From: Candidatus Bathyarchaeota archaeon
GTDB lineage: Archaea > Thermoproteota > Bathyarchaeia > Bathyarchaeales > Bathycorpusculaceae
Direction: 5' to 3'
Length of the DNA stretch: 14,009 nt
Assembly: GCA_030627225.1 (NCBI GenBank)
Contig: DAOUSM010000006.1
Location: 1 to 14,009, forward strand
The translations under genes were made by a program, and so were the position numbers. The notes under the pieces were generated by a model. The model did no database searches, was not told the DNA's origin, and worked only from the letters and a program-made list of their open reading frames with translations. Each line of letters begins with the position of its first letter. The first letter of the stretch is position 1. This document shows positions 1 to 8,500 of this stretch, piece by piece.

Positions 1-242
1 TTCGATACTGGGATTTTGTTGGTGCAGAAACTTACGAGGAAACCGTGCACAGAGCCTTCATGATAAGCTTCTTGGTCACATATGGTTATGCAACATTGGA
101 AATCCACCCATTGGAGGAAGAAACCTTCATCAAGCCATATGGAAAGCCTGTGACTAAAATTGGAGAAAAGCAGCTGGTTTCGATACCAATAGCCATCACG
201 GTGGAAGACTGGAGGAGATGGAAGAGAGGCGAACTTAAATGA
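1..242 (+). CDS. Nse4-like kleisin, C-terminal part (5' end outside window)
   Basis: The reading frame is open from the left edge (first full codon at 3) to the TGA at 240-242, showing the last 79 residues of a longer protein; the GTG at 45 is an internal codon, not a convincing start. The visible segment matches, from memory, the C-terminal winged-helix domain of Nse4, the kleisin of the SMC5/6 complex. It has an aromatic-rich DFV start, then ETYEETVHRAFMISFLV, which lines up with the Nse4 pattern SFxxTVENxFxxSFLIRDG. A short acidic turn follows, and a final strand plus ITVEDWRRW corresponds to the conserved Nse4 end (L-x3-W). In eukaryotes this domain binds the SMC head and the subunit bridges SMC heads and KITE proteins. 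The stop overlaps the ATG of the next gene (ATGA), and that gene is itself Nse3-like, so the two are probably co-translated partners. Identity is inferred by eye; a generic winged-helix protein is the alternative. Confidence 0.6.
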   Translation, partial: RYWDFVGAETYEETVHRAFMISFLVTYGYATLEIHPLEEETFIKPYGKPVTKIGEKQLVSIPIAITVEDWRRWKRGELK

Positions 243-799
243 GCAAAAGGAAAGCCTATTACGCGAACAAGATTAAGAGGGCGGTTCATCTACTCTTCTA
301 CCGAAGACACAGAAAACCTGGAGTAAAGGGATGGGAGCTTAGTAAAGCGTTAGGCTCAGACTATCCAAAAGTCCTAAAAATCTTAGATAAGTATCTGAAA
401 GCACTTGACCTGCAGGTTAAAACGGTTTTTGAGGAAGGAAAGCCAGCTGAAAAACCAACCTTGGAGCAGTTGGACAAAGCTAGATTCTACGTAACGTTAA
501 GAGGGGAATTAACACCTAAAGAAGCCAAGATGATTGGTTGGCGAATCGACGACCTCGCTGGACTAGCAATATCCATTGCTTACATAGTATCTAAAAAGGG
601 AAAAGTGCCGAGAAAAGAGGTTGAGGAGCTGTTACGCGATAAACTTCCGGGATGGAAGGTCGGCATCAACATTGACCGATACATCCGCTATGGATATCTG
701 ACACAAGACGAAAACGAACAATTATACTTAGACTGGAGAACCCACGCTGAAGTGGATCAGAAAGCACTCATAGACCTTATTTTGAGCACCGAAACCTAA
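239..799 (+). CDS. MAGE/Nse3-like tandem winged-helix (KITE) protein
   Basis: This 186-residue soluble protein is predicted to contain two winged-helix units. Its order of motifs follows the MAGE homology domain of Nse3. An N-terminal helix with LLFYRR and a K-P turn (about 15-30) is followed by a helix and LKALDLQVKTV (about 53-63), resembling the MAGE CLELVFGIDVKEV segment. Then come a strand FYVTLRG (about 83-89), a hydrophobic helix GLAISIAYIVSKKGK (about 108-122), and RYGYLTQ...LYLDWRTHAE (about 151-171), matching the MAGE ending YLEYR...YEFLWGPRAxAE. Nse3 and bacterial ScpB/MukE are KITE proteins that bind a kleisin, and the gene directly upstream is Nse4-like with a 4-nt overlap. I infer a role in an SMC5/6-type chromosome maintenance complex. 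ScpB is the main alternative; the C-terminal W-x4-AE signature favours Nse3. Stop is 8 nt from the convergent small gene. Confidence 0.6.
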   Translation: MSKRKAYYANKIKRAVHLLFYRRHRKPGVKGWELSKALGSDYPKVLKILDKYLKALDLQVKTVFEEGKPAEKPTLEQLDKARFYVTLRGELTPKEAKMIGWRIDDLAGLAISIAYIVSKKGKVPRKEVEELLRDKLPGWKVGINIDRYIRYGYLTQDENEQLYLDWRTHAEVDQKALIDLILSTET

Positions 800-804
800 A
801 CGTA

Positions 805-821
805 TTCTATCTTCTTATTTT
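805..821 (+). terminator. T-rich tract ending the Nse4/Nse3-like operon
   Basis: A pyrimidine-rich stretch (TTCTATCTTCTTATTTT) begins 5 nt after the stop of the Nse3-like gene. Archaeal termination commonly occurs at such T-rich tracts without a strong hairpin. It overlaps the 3' end of the convergent small membrane-protein gene. Weak, composition-based call. Confidence 0.3.
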
Positions 822-983
822 ATGATAAATAAATGCTATAATATCTATAACAATTATTGCTACAAGGATAATCAATGGGCTACTTAGAAACTTATCTGTG
901 AAAAAGTCCCCTTGAGCATTGACGGAATTGATTAATGTAAACAAGAGGAATAAAACACATGGTGTCAACACTCGCTTCTTCAT
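807..983 (-). CDS. Small secreted/membrane protein, 58 aa
   Basis: An open frame of 58 codons starts with ATG at 983, 20 nt after the nusA stop, and ends with TAG at 807-809. I do not recognise a family. The layout is clear: a basic N-terminus (MKKR), a hydrophobic stretch, and a VNA-Q site that looks like a signal peptidase cleavage point near residue 23. A short polar linker GDFFTDKF comes next, then a strongly hydrophobic segment (about 36-52, rich in I, V and L) ending in the basic anchor YHKIRR. This predicts an exported N-terminal linker and one C-terminal membrane helix. No good Shine-Dalgarno is visible; it may be read through from nusA. In many archaea rps12 occupies this position. 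The coherent topology argues against chance, although the product is hypothetical. Confidence 0.5.
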   Translation of the reverse strand: MKKRVLTPCVLFLLFTLINSVNAQGDFFTDKFLSSPLIILVAIIVIDIIAFIYHKIRR

Positions 984-1003
984 ACTCTTAGTCTCTTAAG
1001 AAT

Positions 1004-1441
1004 TTAGGTTATGCTTACATTTTGTATCTGAAAGTACCTTTTAGCCAAAAAGCGTAAACGCTCAGCGTTTCTCCCGTTTTTCCCTATGGCAACGCCCTTA
1101 TCTCTTGGGTGAACGGCTACAACAGCCATTGTTTTCCCGTCCGGCCTTTCAGTTATGCGAACCTCTTTAACCATCGCTGGTTTCAAAGCGTTTTTAATGA
1201 ATTGTACAGGGTCTTCTGAGTATTCAATTATCTCGTGTTTTTTGCTTGTCATCCTTTCCAGAATGCGGATGTTTCTTCCGCCTTTTCCGATGGCAACCCC
1301 TATTTGACCCTTATTAACCACGAAGATCACGCGTCCCTGTTCCTCATCGATTATGCAGTCCCTAACGCTTGCACCCGTTATGCTTTCGAACAACGCTATA
1401 TATCGCATCTCTGTGCCTGTGAATTTTATACCGCTTGTCAT
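1004..1441 (-). CDS. nusA: Archaeal NusA-like transcription factor (two KH domains)
   Basis: The product is 145 residues, the normal length of the short archaeal NusA, which lacks the bacterial N-terminal polymerase-binding and S1 domains and consists of tandem KH RNA-binding domains. Both KH loops are visible: IGKGGRN around residues 51-57 and IGKNGRN around 119-125. KH1 spans roughly 35-75 and KH2 roughly 95-140. The protein is thought to bind RNA during transcription elongation or termination. The ATG start overlaps the rpl30e stop by 4 nt and is preceded by a strong GGAGG about 6 nt upstream. It is the fourth gene of the rpoB-rpoA-rpl30e-nusA block, a conserved archaeal order. The following gene is not rps12 as is usual but a small membrane protein. 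Confidence 0.95.
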   Translation of the reverse strand: MTSGIKFTGTEMRYIALFESITGASVRDCIIDEEQGRVIFVVNKGQIGVAIGKGGRNIRILERMTSKKHEIIEYSEDPVQFIKNALKPAMVKEVRITERPDGKTMAVVAVHPRDKGVAIGKNGRNAERLRFLAKRYFQIQNVSIT

Positions 1442-1773
1442 TCGCTTCCTCCGTAGGATTCCTCTGACTCTGGTTTTTCTATTAATCTAAGAATTTCTGA
1501 ATCACCGGGCTCTCTTAAACTTAACGCTGAAATGATGAAAGGTTTGCCGCATACCATGGCTAGGTCCTTTGATGAACCTTTATAAGTGATTAGTGGAACA
1601 TTCGAGAGCTTGCAATAATATTCTATGTCTTCATGTATGTTTTTAGGGCAGTTGGAAGCTAAAATTATCATTTTCGTTTTTCCCGTTTTTGCATTCTGTA
1701 TTGCTGAGTTCGCCCCAAAGGATACTTTACCTGTTTTCACAGCCGTTGCAATTGCCTTATCTACATCTATCAC
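1438..1773 (-). CDS. rpl30e: Ribosomal protein L30e (eL30)
   Basis: The product is 111 residues with the L7Ae/L30e fold pattern: an N-terminal helix (IDVDKAIATAVKTGKVSFG), then KTKMIILASNCP, a strand-turn-helix around residues 33-55, and the PLITYKGSS strand near 60. It is a large-subunit ribosomal protein found in archaea and eukaryotes. The start is GTG at 1771-1773, whose GTGA overlaps the rpoA stop, with GGGGGAG 5-6 nt upstream inside rpoA; the other end overlaps nusA by 4 nt. The C-terminus carries an acidic, Glu/Ser-rich extension (from about 98) of no known role. Its position between rpoA and nusA is the standard archaeal one. Confidence 0.93.
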   Translation of the reverse strand: MIDVDKAIATAVKTGKVSFGANSAIQNAKTGKTKMIILASNCPKNIHEDIEYYCKLSNVPLITYKGSSKDLAMVCGKPFIISALSLREPGDSEILRLIEKPESEESYGGSE

Positions 1774-4700
1774 TTGTTCTCCCCCTTCAGCTCAGACGTC
1801 GACATGTAAAGTTCAACCAGTCCCGTTCCTATTGGTATCGACTGCCCAACTATTACGTTTTCGGTTACACCCGCCAGCGGGTCGCTTTCACCCTTCACAG
1901 CCGCATCAATAATGTTTGGCACAGTTATCTCGAAGGCCGCCCTCGCCAAAACACTTGACTTCTTACCACTTACGCCGTGTCTACCTATTTGCTGCACCTC
2001 ACCAGTAGATGTCATCATATCCGCAACAAGCATGACGTGGCGAATGTCAACATCCAATCCTTGCTCCTCTAAAACACCCTTAGCCTCATGTATCAGCGCG
2101 TTTCTAGCGGCTTCTATCCCGAGGGTTTTCGCTATTTCATGAACGTTGTTTGTTGTTGTTCGGCAAGAGTCTACCCCAGGAACCTCCAAGGCTTTAGACA
2201 AGTTTGAACCATCTGTCCTTATAACCCATTCTCCTCTTTCTTCCGTAACCAGCACACGTTTTATGCCGGGAACACCTTTGATATGGAGTGAGGGAACCTT
2301 GTCGAGTAGTTTTTTGAGAGCCTCAACTTTTTTGGGCTTTATATTTATATGATTGCCTCTTATTCTCACGGTGAAGTTCTCCATCTTTAACTTGTCCTTC
2401 AATTCTTGCGATTTTACCTCTCTATCTTCCATCATAGTTTTGTTAAGTTCAACCACTATCTCCTCATGCACCGGATCCTCGTAGACCGCCTGGGCTAAGT
2501 CCTCTAATGCTGTATGAACTATGTTGCGGGCAACTTTTACAGCTGCTTCTCTGCTTTTCTTATGCTTTCCGGTTAGGTAAATGGTCATTATTGGTGTGGA
2601 TGGAATTCTCCTTGCGTCAACGATCTCTATTAGTCTTGGCAGGCCTAGAGTTACGTTCTGCTCTCTAACTCCTGCATAGTGGAATGTTCTAAGCGTCATC
2701 TGTGTGCCTGGCTCACCTATTGATTGAGCTGCAACTATGCCCACGGCTTCACCGGGCTCCATCAAGGCACGCTTGTAATGTTTAACTGTTAGCTTGATCG
2801 CCTTTTCCACACCTTCTTTACTTAGTTTTGCTTTGGCTAAGCCCTGTTTAAGTTCGCTGATGAGTAGAGGTGTAAGTTCGCTTTCAAATTCTTTCAAGCG
2901 TTTTTTAATGTATTCAGCTGATGCTGGTCTACTTTTCTCTATAGCGATTTTTATCTGTTCGATTAATCGGCTTACGTTTACAGCTCGTCCATGGTCACTT
3001 TTAGCCGGGTCAACACCGTCTTCGCCGTATTTGAGTTGGATTATGTCTCCTGCCGAGTTTCTAACAGTTCCATCGTATTCTAAGCGCAGGTGTTCAAGTG
3101 CATTGATCAGTCTCCTCTGCATGTAGCCGCTCTGCTGTGTTCTGACGGCTGTGTCAACGAGACCTTCTCGGCCACCCATTGCGTGGAAGAAGAATTCAAC
3201 GGAGTCAAGTCCCTTTTGGTACGAGGAATATACGAAACCCCTTGCTTTTGGACTAGGGTCGCCTGGTTCGAAATGCGGCAAAGCGCGGCCTACGTATCCA
3301 CGCATTATCCTTTTCCCACGCACTGCTTGTTGTCCTACACAGGCACTCATCTGTCCAATGTTTAGGCTTGAACCTCTAGCGCCTGTTCTCGTCATGATTA
3401 TGCCTGAATTTTCTAGGGTGAAGTCTTCGTCAGCTACTTTTCCAGATTCATCTCTTGCCTTTGCCAGTTCATTCATCACGTATATTTCAAAGGAGTCCTC
3501 AATGGTTTGTCCTGGGAGCCTGGGCATGGTGCCTCTACGGTAACTGTCTATTAATTCCTCTATTCTCTTTTCGATTTTTTCCATGGTTTTTCTTATTTTA
3601 TCTTCAGCTTTTGAAGAAAGAACTAGTTCGTCGTATGAGTATGTGAAGCCACGCATTGTTATGAAGAGCTTCAACATCCGGGTTATTCTGTTCAGAAATT
3701 CACGTGCGGCCTGTGTCCCATAATCCTTTATTATCCTGTGGAAGAGACTTTCAGATTGTTCGGCGCCTATTGAACGCCTGTCTATAACGCCACATTTGAG
3801 TTCACCGTTTTTAACAACAACGTAGGCGTCGTAGGGGCAATTTTCCTTTAAGCATTTAGCACATCCCCGACAGATGGTTGCTTTCAAAACACAGTTTAGG
3901 TCTTTTGGCAGAAACAGACTGAAAATCTGTTTGCCACTCCATAATGGCTGAGGCTTTTTGATTTGCGGTTCCGGCAATGGTCCCTCATATCTTGCAGCCA
4001 CTAACAGCCTACCGACCTCGTCCTTTGTCAGGTAATTAGCTTTCCTTGTGAAGAGATAGGCTGCGGTTATGAAGTCTCGGATTGCACCTATTATTGGGCC
4101 ACCGAACCGCGGCGACAATATTTGGTCTTGAACTTGCATCAATAGACGTGCTTCTGTTCGGGCCTCTTCGCTTTGCGGTATGTGAAGGTTCATTTCGTCC
4201 CCGTCGAAGTCAGCGTTGTAGGGTGGACAAACACATAAGTGTAAACGGAATGTTTTGTATGGTAGAACACGCACGTGATGCGCCATGATTGACATGCGGT
4301 GAAGCGAAGGCTGACGATTAAAAATGGCTATGTCTCCGTTTTTAAGGTGTCTTTCCACAATAAAGCCGGGCTCTAAGGCCTCAGCAACTTTTTCTCTATC
4401 AACAACGAATTCAAGTCTTATTCGTTTACCATCAGGCCTAATAATGTAGAGGGCGCCAGGATATTTTTCAGGTCCGTTTATGACGAGTTTACGCATTTCC
4501 TCAATGTTCCATTCGGTGAGTTTTTCAGGCACAGACAATCGTGTGGCAACTTGAAGTGGAACACCAACCTCGTTTATGTCTAGGTTTGGGTCTGGAGAAA
4601 TGACTGTTCGAGCTGAGAAGTCAACCCTTTTCCCTGAGAGGTTGCTTCTAAATCTGCCTTCTTTCCCCTTTAATCTTTGTGAAAGCGTTTTTAGCGCTCT

Positions 4701-5594
4701 GCCTGAGCGATGTCTTGCCGGAGGTATCCCAGAGGCTTCATTGTTGAAGTATGTTGTTACATGATACTGCAGTAGCTCGGATAGGTCTTGGATTATAAGC
4801 GTTGGGGCTCCAGCATCCATGTTTTCTTTCAATCTTTGGTTGATGCGGATTATGTCAACCAGTTTGTGGGTTAGGTCGTCTTCTGAGCGGATGCCTGATT
4901 CCAACGTGATTGAGGGGCGCACATAGACTGGTGGAACCGGCAGAACCTGTAGAACCATCCATTCTGGGCGTGCAGCTTCCGGATTAAATCCTAAAAGTTC
5001 AAGGTCTTCATCTGGTATACGTTCTAGTCTTTCTCTAACCATGCTTGGGGTTAGTGGTTGCGAGCCACTTTCTGGAATTTCCTCACTGAGTTTCGTTGGC
5101 TTTTCAAAAGTTATTTTGTATTGCATTGCTCCGCAATGGGGACATTGTTTCGCCTTTATCATCTCTTGTATGTTATTTTTGTAAACTTCGTCTGGAACTG
5201 ACCCTAAGAGTTGACGTGCCCTATTAGTTCTGACTTGAATCTTCTCTATTCTGTCGTCTGGTAGTAATATTCTTCCACAGTTTCGACATGTTGCTCTTAA
5301 AATGTTGTATATGATTTTTGTAAATTCAATGTGTATTATTGGAACAGCGAGTTCGATGTGGCCGAAGTGGCCGGGACATCGAATAGCCGTGTTACCGCAT
5401 GTTTTACATCTTTGCCTCGGCTCAAGGGTTCCAAGCCTACCATCCATTAATCCAGCAGTGATCGGGGCACCGTCCTCATCGTAAGTGTCTGGTGTTTGAA
5501 CCTCCACCACGGAGAGTTTACGTATGTCTTGTGGTGAAAATAGACCAAACCCAATTTCGTCAACAATTTTATGGACTATCTCTTCCAAAGCCAT
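1770..5594 (-). CDS. rpoA: DNA-directed RNA polymerase subunit A, unsplit (A' + A'')
   Basis: This is the largest catalytic RNA polymerase subunit, related to bacterial beta' and eukaryotic RPB1, encoded here as one 1274-residue chain. Most archaea split it into A' and A''. Visible elements in order are: a clamp zinc-binding region (CKTCG...CPGHFGH, about 63-78), a second Cys cluster (CRNCG about 103 and CPHCG about 151), and the Mg-binding active-site motif NADFDGD at about 460-466. A Cys-rich insertion (C575, C578, C581, C586) is followed by the bridge-helix region around 795-830. The trigger-loop segment (GEPGTQMTLRTFHYAGV, about 960-976) would lie at the start of a separate A''. No stop, frameshift or intein interrupts the A'/A'' junction (about 870-940). 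ATG start has GGAG about 9 nt upstream; it lies 1 nt after the rpoB stop. Confidence 0.97.
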   Translation of the reverse strand: MALEEIVHKIVDEIGFGLFSPQDIRKLSVVEVQTPDTYDEDGAPITAGLMDGRLGTLEPRQRCKTCGNTAIRCPGHFGHIELAVPIIHIEFTKIIYNILRATCRNCGRILLPDDRIEKIQVRTNRARQLLGSVPDEVYKNNIQEMIKAKQCPHCGAMQYKITFEKPTKLSEEIPESGSQPLTPSMVRERLERIPDEDLELLGFNPEAARPEWMVLQVLPVPPVYVRPSITLESGIRSEDDLTHKLVDIIRINQRLKENMDAGAPTLIIQDLSELLQYHVTTYFNNEASGIPPARHRSGRALKTLSQRLKGKEGRFRSNLSGKRVDFSARTVISPDPNLDINEVGVPLQVATRLSVPEKLTEWNIEEMRKLVINGPEKYPGALYIIRPDGKRIRLEFVVDREKVAEALEPGFIVERHLKNGDIAIFNRQPSLHRMSIMAHHVRVLPYKTFRLHLCVCPPYNADFDGDEMNLHIPQSEEARTEARLLMQVQDQILSPRFGGPIIGAIRDFITAAYLFTRKANYLTKDEVGRLLVAARYEGPLPEPQIKKPQPLWSGKQIFSLFLPKDLNCVLKATICRGCAKCLKENCPYDAYVVVKNGELKCGVIDRRSIGAEQSESLFHRIIKDYGTQAAREFLNRITRMLKLFITMRGFTYSYDELVLSSKAEDKIRKTMEKIEKRIEELIDSYRRGTMPRLPGQTIEDSFEIYVMNELAKARDESGKVADEDFTLENSGIIMTRTGARGSSLNIGQMSACVGQQAVRGKRIMRGYVGRALPHFEPGDPSPKARGFVYSSYQKGLDSVEFFFHAMGGREGLVDTAVRTQQSGYMQRRLINALEHLRLEYDGTVRNSAGDIIQLKYGEDGVDPAKSDHGRAVNVSRLIEQIKIAIEKSRPASAEYIKKRLKEFESELTPLLISELKQGLAKAKLSKEGVEKAIKLTVKHYKRALMEPGEAVGIVAAQSIGEPGTQMTLRTFHYAGVREQNVTLGLPRLIEIVDARRIPSTPIMTIYLTGKHKKSREAAVKVARNIVHTALEDLAQAVYEDPVHEEIVVELNKTMMEDREVKSQELKDKLKMENFTVRIRGNHINIKPKKVEALKKLLDKVPSLHIKGVPGIKRVLVTEERGEWVIRTDGSNLSKALEVPGVDSCRTTTNNVHEIAKTLGIEAARNALIHEAKGVLEEQGLDVDIRHVMLVADMMTSTGEVQQIGRHGVSGKKSSVLARAAFEITVPNIIDAAVKGESDPLAGVTENVIVGQSIPIGTGLVELYMSTSELKGENK

Positions 5595-5595
5595 G

Positions 5596-8500
5596 TTAAG
5601 CCTTCTCCTTAAGTTTTAATTTGGGTGCTACACAAAGACTCATTAACTCTTGCAAGAGAAGCTTGAAAGCGTAAGAGACCACTACCGGGGAGATTCTAGC
5701 GTTATCCCCGCAGATTCTGCACACGTATTTTCTCTGTCTCATGTCGTAATAGGCTATGTAACCACAGTTTTCACAAACATAAAGTGTGTATTTATCTGAT
5801 TCTTCTAGTAATCTGTCGCGAAGCAGCATCGTAGCTCCATGTCCTATGAGGCAGTCTCGCTCCATTTCGCCGAATCTTAAGCCTCCGCCCCTAGCTCTGC
5901 CTTCGGTGGGTTGTCTTGTGAGCATCTGCACTTGTCCCCTTGCTCTGGCATGTATTTTATCCGCAACCATGTGGTGGAGTTTCTGGTAGTATACGATTCC
6001 AACGAATATGTCTGCAATGAATTTTTCGCCTGTCGTGCCATTGTAAAAGACTTCTCTGCCCGTGTGACTGAATCCAAGCTTAGTTAGGGCTTTTCTGAGT
6101 TCTTCTGGCCTCTCGTTTGAGAAGGGTGTTCCGTCGACTGGTTTTCCCCTCATGGCGGCAACTTTTCCAGCTATTGATTCGATGAAATGTCCAATGGTCA
6201 TCCTTGAGGGGATGGCGTGCGGGTTGATTATTATGTCTGGAACTACGCCGTCTTCTGTGAAGGGAATGTCCTCTTGCGGAACAATTAATCCTATGACTCC
6301 TTTTTGTCCATGGCGGGAGGCGAACTTGTCTCCCAGCTCTGGTATGCGCTGGTCGCGGACTCTAACTTTAACGAGTTTGCTTCCTTCTCCAGATGCTGTT
6401 ACAAAAACCGCGTCAACAATTCCTGTTTCTGACGGCCGCATGTCCACTGATGTGTCACGCATTGAAGGCCCCCTAACTTCAAATTCCTTGTATTCCTCAA
6501 GGAATCTTGGTGGACTTGTCCTGCCTATGAGAACGTCTCCGCCTGCCACCTGTGCTTCCAAGCTTATTATTCCATCTGGCTCTAGCAGTCTGTAGTATTG
6601 CTCTCCTCTGTATCCGCGCATTCCGGGTTCAGGTATGAGGAATTTGTCCTTTAGTCCGCCTAAGTATTGGCGGCATTCAGCCTCGTAGATTCTATAGAAG
6701 TTTGAGCGGGCTAAGCCTCTTTCTATTGAGGCTTTGTTGAAGATTATGGCGTCTTCCATGTTGTAGCCTTCAAAAGAGAGCACGGCAACTATGCAATTTT
6801 GCCCTGATGGACGGAGTTTATAACCCATCATATCCATTAACGCTGTTTCTACTAGGGGTACTTGCGGGTAATGTAGAATATGCGACCTTGAATCTACACG
6901 TTGCTGAAAGTTTGTTGCGTAAACTCCTAATGCTTGTTTCGCCATTGCGGCTTGATATGAGTTCCGCGGCGACTGGTTATGCTCAGCGTATGGAATTGTT
7001 GAGGCGCATGTTCCAAGTATCGTGTATGTTGCGATTTCCACATGGGTATGTTCTGGGGTTACTTCTTCAAGGCTTAGAGCAACGTAGGCATTTTCTTCTT
7101 CCTCAGCGTCCAAGTATTCGATTACGCCGTTCTTGACAAGGTTTTCCCATGACCATTCCCCAGAAACTATTTTCTCTACGTGTTCCCTCTGAAGTTTTGG
7201 TGCACCATTCTCAACTATTATGAGGGGGCGTCTAACCCTTCCCTCACCGCAGTTAACGTATATTTCTTCTTTTTCACCCTGAATTTTTGAGAAATAAGCT
7301 ATGTTGACTTCTGTTGAGATTTCACCTCTCCTTCGCCTTTCCCTAAACTCTCTGGTTAGTTCTTGTGGGGAAGTGCTGTATCCAATTATGTTTCCGTCGA
7401 CGAAAACTTTTGCCCCTGAAAGCTTTAGAGTGTCATTTGCTTCATATGCGGGGACTACGCCCATGCTATAGAGTATCTGCTTTACTTTCTCAGGATTTAC
7501 ACCTACTGAGATGCATGCGGATAAGGCTAGGTTTTTGACCAGTCCACAGTTTGAACCTTCAGGTGTTTCGTTTGGACATAGGCGGCCCCAATGGGTTGGG
7601 TGCAGGTCTCTGGCTTCGAAGTTCGGTTGGCTTCTGCTCAATGGTGATTGTAGTCTGCGTAGGTGACTGAGCGTGGAGATGTGGTTTGTCCTGTCCAGAA
7701 GCTGAGTTATACCGACTCTTCCCCTCCCCCAGTTTCCAGTGGCAAGTGCGTGTTGAAGCCTTTCGGTTATTATTCCTGGGCGGACTGCTGCCGAAACGGT
7801 TATTATTGGACCTTTTACACCTATGCGTTCAAGCTGGTATTTTATGTCTCTGCACAGGTTTCTGAAGGCCACTCTGAATAGGTCTGCAAGCAGGGGGCCT
7901 GCAAGTCTTAACCGCTTGTTTTTGAAGTGGTCCTTGTCATCGGTTTTTCTTCTCTCAAGTTTTAGTTCGATTACTCTGCATGCCATCTCGCCTAAAAATA
8001 GGGCCTTGTCTTTTCTGCTTTGGCTTGTTCTGCCTACGTGTGGTAGGAAGTTTTTGTCCATTACTGTTTCGGCTTTTTGTATTCGGTATTCTTCAACTTG
8101 GCCGTGGGCGACGCGGTTTCCAATGAATAGGATTGCGTCTCTTACTGTGTCTACTCCTACTGATTTTTCAAATGAGGGTTCTAACTCGCTTTGCATTTCT
8201 TTTTCCATAGAAACAGCTTCAGCTATTTCCTTGTCCGACTCTAAGCCCAAAGCACGCATTAATATGACAAACGGGATTTCTGTGGGCACACCGGGCATCG
8301 AAACGTATATGGCGCGGTCCGATTTCATTTTTAATTCTATTCTGGCCCTGAAACCCACGGTTGTGGAGAATATTTTTGCTTGATATACTGGTGTTGCTCC
8401 TTTTTCGTCTATGTCCACTATTATGCGGTTCGGCGCCAAGTCTTCCATAGCTACTATTACGCGTTCTGAGCCGTTTATTATGAAGTAGCCGCCTGGGTCA

